A stretch of 64,000 bases of DNA. Source: Myxococcales bacterium (lineage in GTDB: Bacteria; Myxococcota_A; Bradymonadia; UBA7976; UBA1532). Below are positions 1-7,327 of this stretch, in pieces. The stretch covers positions 1 to 64,000 of the forward strand of contig JACKDN010000018.1 in NCBI GenBank assembly GCA_020633465.1. The letters run 5' to 3'. The position numbers and the translations under genes were made by a program. Every line of letters begins with the position of its first letter. The stretch's first letter is position 1. The notes beneath the pieces are model-generated. The model ran no database searches, was not told where the DNA came from, and saw only the letters and a program-made list of their open reading frames with translations.

Positions 1-2
1 GC

Positions 3-275
3 GCCGATCCCGAGCCGCGCGCCCGACGCCGCGCCGCCCGCCGCGGGGACGGCGATCGGGCGTCCGGGGTGGGCTACCTGAGCGTCAACTCCCGCGAGTG
101 GGGCGCGGTCTTCCTCAACGGCAACCAGATCGCCCTCGAGACGCCGCTGCTGAAGTACCGCGTGCAGGCCGGCACCCACAAAGTGCAGGTGGCCTACGGC
201 GGCGATCGCAGCCGCCGCAGCCCGGTGAAGCGCGTCACCATCGCGCCGGGCAAGGTCAGCATCGTCAAGTTCTGA
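3..275 (+). CDS. PEGA-domain protein, C-terminal end (5' truncated by window edge)
   Basis: The reading frame is open from base 3 and ends at TGA 273-275, so the gene starts before the window. What remains is a short Ala/Pro/Arg-rich linker and then about 68 residues that look like a PEGA domain: GYLSVNS, a VFLNGNQIA turn, ETPLLKYRVQAGTHKVQV and a KVSIVKF end. PEGA domains are small surface or periplasmic beta-sandwiches, often at the C-terminus of membrane Ser/Thr kinases or TPR proteins in this kind of bacterium. The basic linker in front would fit a kinase-linker-PEGA layout, but that is inference. A GTG at 69 is in frame but is unlikely to be the true start, because the frame is open upstream of it. 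Confidence 0.7.
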   Translation, partial: ADPEPRARRRAARRGDGDRASGVGYLSVNSREWGAVFLNGNQIALETPLLKYRVQAGTHKVQVAYGGDRSRRSPVKRVTIAPGKVSIVKF

Positions 276-358
276 GCGGCCCGCACCCCCGCTGTCGACC
301 GAGCATCCATCGTCCGGTGGGGGCGCGCGGCGCCTCGTCGATCCACCCGCGGAGGGCC

Positions 359-2218
359 ATGAACGACCGACGTCGCCAGCGCGGGTGGGGTGCCGCGGCG
401 CTGGGCGCCGCGCTGCTGCTGCTCGGGGGCTGCGATCCCGACGGGCCGACGACGTCCGCCGGGGGGCGCCTCGAGGTCCGGGCGCCGATCGCCGGTCTGG
501 TGGCGGTGGGCGACCGCGCGGTGGCGCTGCAGCCCCTGGTGCCCGCGGTGCTGGAGGGCGTCGGGCCAGGCCCCTATGTCGTCGACTTCCAAGGGGATCG
601 CGAGCGGGTGACGGTGCTGGACGTGCCCGGCCCGGTGGTCGATCTCGGCCTCGTCCTGGGCGCGGGCCCGGCGGCGCGGGGCACCGAGACGCGGCTGCAC
701 GTCGAGGCGCCGGACGCCGCGGCCGTGCTGCTGGTGGCCGACGGCCGCCGCGCGGTGGGCGTGCCGGACGGGCAGGGCGGCTGGCGCGTCGACGCGCCGC
801 GCGGCGTCGAGGCGGACGTGCTGGCCTGGTGGCCGGGCGAGGCCGTCGGGCGCCGCCGCCTGGGCGATCCCGCGGCGGCCGGCTCGGTGCTGCTGGCGCC
901 GGATCAGCCGCTGGTGCGCACGTTCGACGTGACCGTGCTGGGCGATCTGCCGGGGCACGCGCGGGTCGAGCTGACCGTCGGGGGCGTGCGCACCGGCTGG
1001 GTGCTGGGCGAGGGCGCCGTGGGCCAGGTGCGGCCCGACCAGCGGGTCGCCCTGCGCGCCCTGGTGCCGCCCATGGGGCCGGTGCTGGGCGAGGTGGGGC
1101 TGTGGGTCGAGGGGCAGGCCGTCGAGATCGGCGGGGCCGCCCCGCAGGCGACGCGCGGCGTCCACCTGCCGCTCGACGCGTCGGGCCACACGCTCACCTG
1201 GGCGGCGCCCCTCGAGGTGGCGCCGGGCTTCCGCGCGGGCGCGCAGCGCGCCTTCTTCGGGCGCCCGGCGCAGGCCCTGCGCGTCGGCGGCCCCACGGAG
1301 GCGGTGACCTGGCTCGAGGTGCAGTTGATCGGCGACGACGGCTGCGATCGCGTGCGGTGGCGCGTCGTGGCGCCCGCGCAGGGCGATCCGCTGACGCTGC
1401 CTCGCCCCGGCTTCGGCGATCCGCTCGCCATGCCGCGCGTCGAGGCGCGCGTCGCCCTCGCGGGCTGGGACGGCGTCGATTACGCCGATCTCTTCGCCAG
1501 CGGCGCGGCCGACGCGCTCGCGCCCGGCCTCGCGACGCGCGCCACGTGGTCGCGCGCGGCCGACGGCGCGTGGCGCGGGGGCAGCGCCGGCTGCACCGCC
1601 GACGATCGCCAGGGCCTCTACGCGGCCTACGACGCGGCCGCGGCCTGCCGCGCGGGGGAGTCGGCGCCCCGGGCGCTGGTCGATCGGTGCGGCGCCGTCG
1701 TCGGCGACGCGCCGCTGGCGCTGTGCGGACAGCTGATCGACGACACCTTCGTCGGCCTGTCGGCGCCGCCCGCGCCGGTCGAGCAGGACGTCGAGGGGGC
1801 GCTGTCGATCGCCCGCGCCGCGGGCACGGTGCGCCTCGAGCCGCTGCCGGCGCGCGGGGATCCGCCGCCGCGCGCGCTGCTCGGGCGGTGGTCGGCCTTC
1901 GAGGGGTACGCGCTGCGCGAGGCGCCCGACGGCACGCGGGACGACGAGGTGCGCGTGGCCGCGGGCGGGGGCGAGGGCGGGCCGTGGCTGGTGGTCGACG
2001 CCGACGGCTGGGCGCGCCTGCGCACCCCCGACGTCGCCTTCGACGCCACGGTGCGCGTGGACGCCGAGGGCATCAGCCTCGACGTCGCCGGCGCGGGCTG
2101 CGCCGACGTCCCGCGCGCCCTGTCGGCGTCGCTCGAGGGCGAGGTGCTGACGCTGCGCGAGACCGTGCCCACGCGCGAGGGCGGGCTGCTGCTGCGGCGC
2201 ATCGTGCTGCGCCGCTGA
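359..2218 (+). CDS. Predicted surface lipoprotein of unknown function
   Basis: This 619-residue protein begins with a lipoprotein signal: a basic N-terminus, a hydrophobic core and an LLGGC lipobox with Cys25 as the lipidated residue. It is therefore probably anchored in a membrane, most likely the outer one. ATG 359 is preceded by GGAGGG at 351-356, which decides the start over the longer open frame upstream. The rest is Ala/Gly/Val/Asp-rich beta-type sequence with scattered Cys pairs (for example around the GDDGCDRVRW and AACRAGESAP stretches). I recognise no domain. It ends 5 bp from the convergent sppA stop. The name is based on the signal peptide only. Confidence 0.8.
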   Translation: MNDRRRQRGWGAAALGAALLLLGGCDPDGPTTSAGGRLEVRAPIAGLVAVGDRAVALQPLVPAVLEGVGPGPYVVDFQGDRERVTVLDVPGPVVDLGLVLGAGPAARGTETRLHVEAPDAAAVLLVADGRRAVGVPDGQGGWRVDAPRGVEADVLAWWPGEAVGRRRLGDPAAAGSVLLAPDQPLVRTFDVTVLGDLPGHARVELTVGGVRTGWVLGEGAVGQVRPDQRVALRALVPPMGPVLGEVGLWVEGQAVEIGGAAPQATRGVHLPLDASGHTLTWAAPLEVAPGFRAGAQRAFFGRPAQALRVGGPTEAVTWLEVQLIGDDGCDRVRWRVVAPAQGDPLTLPRPGFGDPLAMPRVEARVALAGWDGVDYADLFASGAADALAPGLATRATWSRAADGAWRGGSAGCTADDRQGLYAAYDAAAACRAGESAPRALVDRCGAVVGDAPLALCGQLIDDTFVGLSAPPAPVEQDVEGALSIARAAGTVRLEPLPARGDPPPRALLGRWSAFEGYALREAPDGTRDDEVRVAAGGGEGGPWLVVDADGWARLRTPDVAFDATVRVDAEGISLDVAGAGCADVPRALSASLEGEVLTLRETVPTREGGLLLRRIVLRR

Positions 2219-2223
2219 GCCGG

Positions 2224-4776
2224 TCAGCGGGGCGTGGGCGCGAAGGGCAGCAGCGCGAGGGCGGTGCCCGAAGGGTACTGCAGCAGGGGCAGCGACGCGG
2301 CGGCGCGCAGCGCGGGCACGGCCAAGAGGGCGCGCGCCCAGTCGGGGGGGGCCGCCGGGGCGCCGAGCAGCGCGCCGATCGCGTGCACCGGCGCGGTCGG
2401 CAGCCCACCGAAGGCGCTGCTGGGCGCGGGGAACACCCGCAGCGTGTACTCGTCGTCGCCCACCCGCGCCTGCGCGGCCGCCAGGTCGATCGCGGTCAGC
2501 AGGCCCGCCGGGCGATCCACCAGCCCGCACGCCTGCGCCTGGGCGCCGGTCCACACCCGGCCGCCGGCGAGGGGCTCGACCTGATCCTTACGCAGCGTCG
2601 GCCGGCCGGCCGCCACCCGCTCGAGGAACAGGTCGTACAGCGCGTCCATCGCCTTCTGCACCACCTGGCGCTCGTCGTCGGTCCAGGGCACCGCCTCGCT
2701 CAGCAGCGCCGCGCGCTTGCCCCGCGTGAACTGCGTCTTGTCGACGCCGAGGGCCCGGTACAGCCCGGTCAGCTCGAACTTGCCGGTGAAGACGCCGATG
2801 CTGCCGGTGATGGTCTCGGGCGACGCGAGGATCTCGGCCCCCGGCGCGGCGACGTAGTAGCCGCCCGACGCGGCGATGTCGCCCATGCTGACGATCAGCG
2901 GCTTCTCTTTCGCCAGCCGCGTCAGGGCCCGCCACATCAGATCCGACGCCGTGACCGAGCCGCCCGGGCTGTCGATGCGCAGCACCACCGCGGCCACGTC
3001 GCCGTCGAGCCGCAGCTGCTCGACCGCGCGCACGAAGGTCTGCGCGCCGGTACTGGCGACGCCGGTGAAGGGGTTGGCCACCGACTCGCCGTCGGTGATG
3101 TTGCCCACCGCGTACAGCACGCCGATCGTCGGCTGCACGCCCCAGCGGGCCTCGCGGCGGTCGAGCAGGCTGCGCGCGTCGGTGAAGCGCACCCGCGGCC
3201 CGTAGGCCGTCTTCATGATCTGCTCGAACTCGTCGTAGAAGACGACCCCGTCCACCAGGCCGGCCTCCTTGGCCGCCTGCGCCGTGTAGGGCCCGGCGTC
3301 GATGATCGTGCGCACCTGCTCGGGCGACAGGCCGCGCCCCTCGGCGATGTGGCCCACGACGCGCCCGTACAGGTCGTCCATCAGCGCGTTCTGCACCTGC
3401 GTCGCCGCGGGCGAGGCGTCCTGACGGGTGAACAGCTCGGGGGCGCTCTTGTAGGCGCCGGTCGTGACGAACTCGGCCTGGATGCCCAGCTTCTCGAGCA
3501 GCCCGCCGAGGTGCAGCAGCTCGGCGTGCAGGCCGGTCAAGAGCAGCCCGCCCGCGTGGGTCGTGTAGACGTGATCGGCGGCCGCGGCGACCGCGTAGGT
3601 GCGCGTGTCGCCCACCGGGACGTAGGCGTAGACCACCTTGCCCGCGCGCCGCAGCAGGGCGATCGCGTCGCGGATCTCGGTCGCCTGCGCCCAACCCAGA
3701 TCGGCGTCGCCGAACCCGAGCAGCACGGCGTCGACCTCGTCGTGGCGCGCCAGCCGCCTGAGCGTCCGCAGCAGCGACAGGAAGGGGGCCTGCGGCTTCG
3801 GGTTGAAGAACCCGCGGGTGGTGTACTCGGCGACGTCCCCGACCTCGACCTCGACCACCGTGGGCCGCCGGAACAGCGTCGGGGTCTCCTCGGCACGCGA
3901 GCGCAGGCGTCCGGTGACCGCGATGCCGGTGTTGCCGCCGTCCTCGCCGGCGTCCGGCGCGTAGCCGAACAGGCCGACGCCGGCGAGCCCCTCGTCGGAC
4001 AGGCCGATCAGCACCCGGTGCACGGGATCGTCGCGCGCGTCGAGCGCCTCGTAGCGCGCGGTCAGCGCCAGCGCGCCGAACAGCCGCGCGACCAGGCGAC
4101 CGCCCACGGTGGCCATGTCGCCGTCCTCGAGCACGCTGCCCTGGACGCCCAGGGTCACGCGCTCGGTGCCCGGGCGGATGGCCAGCCCCAGGCCGAAGCC
4201 GCGCTCGAGCCGGATGGCGTCCGGCGTCACCCCGGCGGGCGCGCGCGGCGTGACGCTGGGCGCCGTGAAGTCGGTGACGGTGGCGCCGAAGGCCACCCAG
4301 CGCACCGGGCGCAGCTGGACGCCGAAGTCGAAGCTGCTCACGTCGTCGAGCAGGCCGGGATCGTCGGCGTGGAAGGTGTGCCACGCGAACCCCATGGTCA
4401 CCGCCGGCGACAGGCGCAGGGCGTGCGCCCAGGTCACCTTCATCGGCAGCGTGCTCTGGTCGCCCGGCGGATCCAGCCACTGCAGGCCGAGGCTCGTGTG
4501 GTAGGGGTCCAGCGCGCCGAGCCCGAGGAAGAGCGCGTGGCCGTCGCCTCGATGATCGCGATCGCCGCTTGCGACGTAGGCGTACGACAGCTCGAAGCTC
4601 TCGCCGAAGCCGATGCCCGCGGGGTTGATCTCGGTCGCGTCCACGTGATCGCCGGCGGCGACGTCACCGAAGGGCGCGACGACACCCTCGGTGGCGCGCT
4701 GGGCGTGGGCGGGGGTGGCGACCGCGAGGATCGCGAGCAGGGCGGGGGTGAGGCGCACGCGCAGCTCCCGGGGCAT
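2224..4776 (-). CDS. sppA: Signal peptide peptidase SppA (S49) fused to an N-terminal outer-membrane-type domain
   Basis: An 850-residue protein. Residues 1-25 form a Sec signal peptide ending AHA-Q. Residues about 26-270 resemble an outer-membrane beta-barrel-like domain: they open with the DATEINPAGIGF pattern typical of PorV/FadL-like proteins and continue as alternating strands. From about 275 on it is a two-domain S49 peptidase of the 67K SppA type. The catalytic dyad is visible: Lys443 in TTGAYKSAPELF and Ser637 in DIAASGGYYVA, 194 residues apart, close to the 200 in E. coli SppA (K209/S409). E. coli SppA is about 618 residues, so the extra length is the N-terminal domain. The ATG overlaps the mutS2 stop (TGATG), which implies translational coupling. 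SppA degrades cleaved signal peptides at the membrane; here the fusion and signal peptide suggest a periplasmic or outer-membrane location. Confidence 0.88.
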   Translation of the reverse strand: MPRELRVRLTPALLAILAVATPAHAQRATEGVVAPFGDVAAGDHVDATEINPAGIGFGESFELSYAYVASGDRDHRGDGHALFLGLGALDPYHTSLGLQWLDPPGDQSTLPMKVTWAHALRLSPAVTMGFAWHTFHADDPGLLDDVSSFDFGVQLRPVRWVAFGATVTDFTAPSVTPRAPAGVTPDAIRLERGFGLGLAIRPGTERVTLGVQGSVLEDGDMATVGGRLVARLFGALALTARYEALDARDDPVHRVLIGLSDEGLAGVGLFGYAPDAGEDGGNTGIAVTGRLRSRAEETPTLFRRPTVVEVEVGDVAEYTTRGFFNPKPQAPFLSLLRTLRRLARHDEVDAVLLGFGDADLGWAQATEIRDAIALLRRAGKVVYAYVPVGDTRTYAVAAAADHVYTTHAGGLLLTGLHAELLHLGGLLEKLGIQAEFVTTGAYKSAPELFTRQDASPAATQVQNALMDDLYGRVVGHIAEGRGLSPEQVRTIIDAGPYTAQAAKEAGLVDGVVFYDEFEQIMKTAYGPRVRFTDARSLLDRREARWGVQPTIGVLYAVGNITDGESVANPFTGVASTGAQTFVRAVEQLRLDGDVAAVVLRIDSPGGSVTASDLMWRALTRLAKEKPLIVSMGDIAASGGYYVAAPGAEILASPETITGSIGVFTGKFELTGLYRALGVDKTQFTRGKRAALLSEAVPWTDDERQVVQKAMDALYDLFLERVAAGRPTLRKDQVEPLAGGRVWTGAQAQACGLVDRPAGLLTAIDLAAAQARVGDDEYTLRVFPAPSSAFGGLPTAPVHAIGALLGAPAAPPDWARALLAVPALRAAASLPLLQYPSGTALALLPFAPTPR

Positions 4777-7193
4777 CAGGCGAGCAGCACGGCGGTGACG
4801 CCGTCCCCGCCTTCGTGGCGTTGGCCGGGGCGCTGGTCCCGGGCGTAGCGGCTGGTCCGCAGCCACTGGCGCACCTCGCGCTTCAGCGCGCCGGTGCCGT
4901 GGCCATGGATGATGAAGGCGATCGAGCGGTCGCGCTCGAACTGGCCGTCGAGGAAGCGCTCGACCTTCTCGAGCGCCTCGTGGGCGCGCATGCCGCGCAC
5001 GTCGCAGGTGTTGTCCGGCGTCTGCGGCGGCGCGCTGTCCCAGTCGACGGCGGCGGTGGCGGCGGTCGCCGGCCGGCGGCCCTCGACCTCGTCGCGGTTG
5101 CGCTTCGCCTGCTTGGCGCTCACCGGGCGCAGGTCCGACGCGTCGACCTTGACGGTCAGGATGCCCGCGCGCACCTCGCAGCGCCCCTTGTCGTCGGGCG
5201 GGCTGATCAGCTGGGCCTCGGCGCCCAGCGACACCACCCACACGCGCTGCCCGGCCTTCAGCGTGTCCGGCGCGGGGGCGGGCCCGGCGGCGGCCTGCTT
5301 CTCGGCCTCCTTCGCCGCCACCACCTCGTCGATGGCGCGCTCGGCCTTGCTCTTCTGGTCGGCCAGCCAGGCCGCGTCGCGCCGCTGCCCCTTCAGATCG
5401 CGCTGCGCCTTCTGCACCTGGTCGCGCAGCTTGCGGGCGGCCTCGAGCGCGGCGTCGCGCTCGCGCGCCAGCCCGTCGCGCAGCCGCTGCCGCAGCTTGC
5501 CCTCGATGGCCTCGGCCGACTCGCGCGCCGCCTGCAGCACGCGCCGCTCCTCCTCGGCCGCCATGCGCTCGGCCCGCGCCTGCGCCGCCTCGCGCTCGAG
5601 CGCCTCGATCACCGTCTGCAGCGCCTTCTGCTGCGGCCCGGCCAGCGCCTCGGCCCGGTCGACGATGTCGGCGGCCAACCCCAGGCGGCGCGCCGTGCGC
5701 AGCGCCGAGGACGAGCCGGGCACGTCCAGGGTCAGGTGATAGGTCGGCGCGCCGCGATCGGCCTCGAAGCCCATCGCGCCGTTGCGGAAGCGGTCGTCGT
5801 CGAAGGGCAGCGCCTTCAGCGACTCGTAGTGCGTCGTCACCACGACCAGGGCCTCGCGCTCGGCGAAGCCCTCGAGCACCGCCTGCGCCAGCGCCGCGCC
5901 CTGCAGGGGATCGGTGCCCACCGCGAGCTCGTCCAGCAGCACCAGGCAGCCCGGCGTCATCGCGCCGAGGATGGCGTTCACGTTCGCGATGTGGCCGCTG
6001 AAGGTCGAGGTGCTCTCGTCCAGGCTCTGCTCGTCGCCGATGTCGGTGAACACGCCGGGGAAGGCGGGCAGGGTGGTGCCGTCGGCGCAGGGCACGTGCA
6101 GCCCGGCGAGCGTCATCAGCGCGCACAGGCCGGCCGTCTTCAGCGCCACCGTCTTGCCGCCGGTGTTCGGGCCGGTCACGACCAGCACCTGATGCGGCGG
6201 CTCGATGAGGATGTCGTTGGGCACCACCTCGACGCCGGCCAGCAGCAGCAGCGGGTGCCGGGCGTCCTTCAGGCGCATCCGCGGGGCGTGCGTCAGGGCG
6301 GGCGCCGTGGCGTCCAGCTCCTTCGACAAGAGCCCCGCCGCCACCGCCAGATCGATCGCGACCAGCGCCTCCTGCGACGCCTGGATGGCCGGCGCCGCCT
6401 CGCCCACCTGGCGCGACAGCTTCGTCAGCACCCGGCGGATCTCGCGGTTCACCTCGGCCTGCGCCATCAGCAGCTTGTTGTTCGCCTCGACCACCGGCTG
6501 GGGCTCGATGTAGACGGTCTGCCCCGAGGCCGACCAGCCGTGCACGATGCCCTCGACGTGGCGCTTGTGGCCCGAGCGGATGGGCAGGACGTACCGATCC
6601 TCGCGGATGGTGTAGTACTCGTCCTGCAGCATGCCCTCGTACTCGGGATCGGCCAGCAGCCCGTGCACCCGCTGCTTCAGCTGCTCGTGCAGCGTGGTGA
6701 CGCGGGTGCGCAGGTAGCCCAGCTCACCGCTGGCCGAGTCGGCCAGCTCGCCGTGCTCGTCGAAGGCGTCCAGCAGGGCCCGCCCCAGATCCGGCTCGTC
6801 GGCCAGGCCCAGGGCCAGCTCGGCCAGCAGCGGCGCCTCGTCCTCCAGATCGGCCAGGTAGCGCCGGCAGCGGGCGGCGGCCTCGAGGTGGTGACCGACG
6901 GCGATCAGCTGCTCCGGCTCGAGCAGCCCGCCGCGGCGCGCCGCGCGGGCCGCGGGGACGACGTCGGGCACGCCGCTGAGCGGCACCGAGCGCCCGGCGT
7001 CGAGCAGCCGCCGGGCCTCGCTGGTGCGCGCCAGCCGGGTGTCCAGCTCGCGCCGGTCGGCGGCGAAGGGCAGCTCGGCCGCGCGATCGGCGGCGACGGG
7101 GCCGCGGCAGTGCTCGGCCAGGCGGCCCAGCACGCGCGGCCACTCCAGGTGGCGCAGGGTCTTGTCGGGCACGCGGGGCATCATGCGGGGCAT
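4776..7193 (-). CDS. mutS2: Endonuclease MutS2 (MutS-like ATPase with Smr nuclease domain)
   Basis: About 805 residues. It has the MutS-type ATPase with Walker A TGPNTGGKT, a Walker B CLVLLDELAVGTDP stretch with the ABC-type signature region, a long coiled-coil clamp (about residues 490-640, Glu/Ala/Arg-rich), and a C-terminal Smr domain with the IIHGHGTGALK signature. The mismatch-recognition domain I of MutS is absent, as expected for MutS2. In characterised bacteria MutS2 suppresses recombination or rescues collided ribosomes; which applies here cannot be told. The start is uncertain: ATGs lie at 7193, 7184 and 7181 (MPRM-M-PRVPDK), and none has a strong ribosome binding site. The stop overlaps the sppA start, so the two genes are probably co-transcribed. 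Confidence 0.92.
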   Translation of the reverse strand: MPRMMPRVPDKTLRHLEWPRVLGRLAEHCRGPVAADRAAELPFAADRRELDTRLARTSEARRLLDAGRSVPLSGVPDVVPAARAARRGGLLEPEQLIAVGHHLEAAARCRRYLADLEDEAPLLAELALGLADEPDLGRALLDAFDEHGELADSASGELGYLRTRVTTLHEQLKQRVHGLLADPEYEGMLQDEYYTIREDRYVLPIRSGHKRHVEGIVHGWSASGQTVYIEPQPVVEANNKLLMAQAEVNREIRRVLTKLSRQVGEAAPAIQASQEALVAIDLAVAAGLLSKELDATAPALTHAPRMRLKDARHPLLLLAGVEVVPNDILIEPPHQVLVVTGPNTGGKTVALKTAGLCALMTLAGLHVPCADGTTLPAFPGVFTDIGDEQSLDESTSTFSGHIANVNAILGAMTPGCLVLLDELAVGTDPLQGAALAQAVLEGFAEREALVVVTTHYESLKALPFDDDRFRNGAMGFEADRGAPTYHLTLDVPGSSSALRTARRLGLAADIVDRAEALAGPQQKALQTVIEALEREAAQARAERMAAEEERRVLQAARESAEAIEGKLRQRLRDGLARERDAALEAARKLRDQVQKAQRDLKGQRRDAAWLADQKSKAERAIDEVVAAKEAEKQAAAGPAPAPDTLKAGQRVWVVSLGAEAQLISPPDDKGRCEVRAGILTVKVDASDLRPVSAKQAKRNRDEVEGRRPATAATAAVDWDSAPPQTPDNTCDVRGMRAHEALEKVERFLDGQFERDRSIAFIIHGHGTGALKREVRQWLRTSRYARDQRPGQRHEGGDGVTAVLLA

Positions 7194-7327
7194 GTTCACC
7201 GCGGGCCGGGGGGGACGCAAGGGGTGATCGCGTGACGAACGGTGCGTCTCTTGCATCCTACCTGCGCCGCGTCACCGCCTGCCGTTCACGGATGCACGGT
7301 GACCGAGACGAAAGGGATGCCCGCTCG

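Noticed and set aside
194..2554. Long antisense open frame over the first lipoprotein gene
   Set aside because: Arg/Ala/Gly-rich translation without domains; it overlaps a gene with a lipoprotein signal and ribosome binding site. Such frames are common at this G+C content.
4777..6126. A 450-codon N-terminal extension of sppA into mutS2
   Set aside because: The extension is out-of-frame mutS2 sequence; the signal peptide and the TGATG overlap fix the start at 4776.
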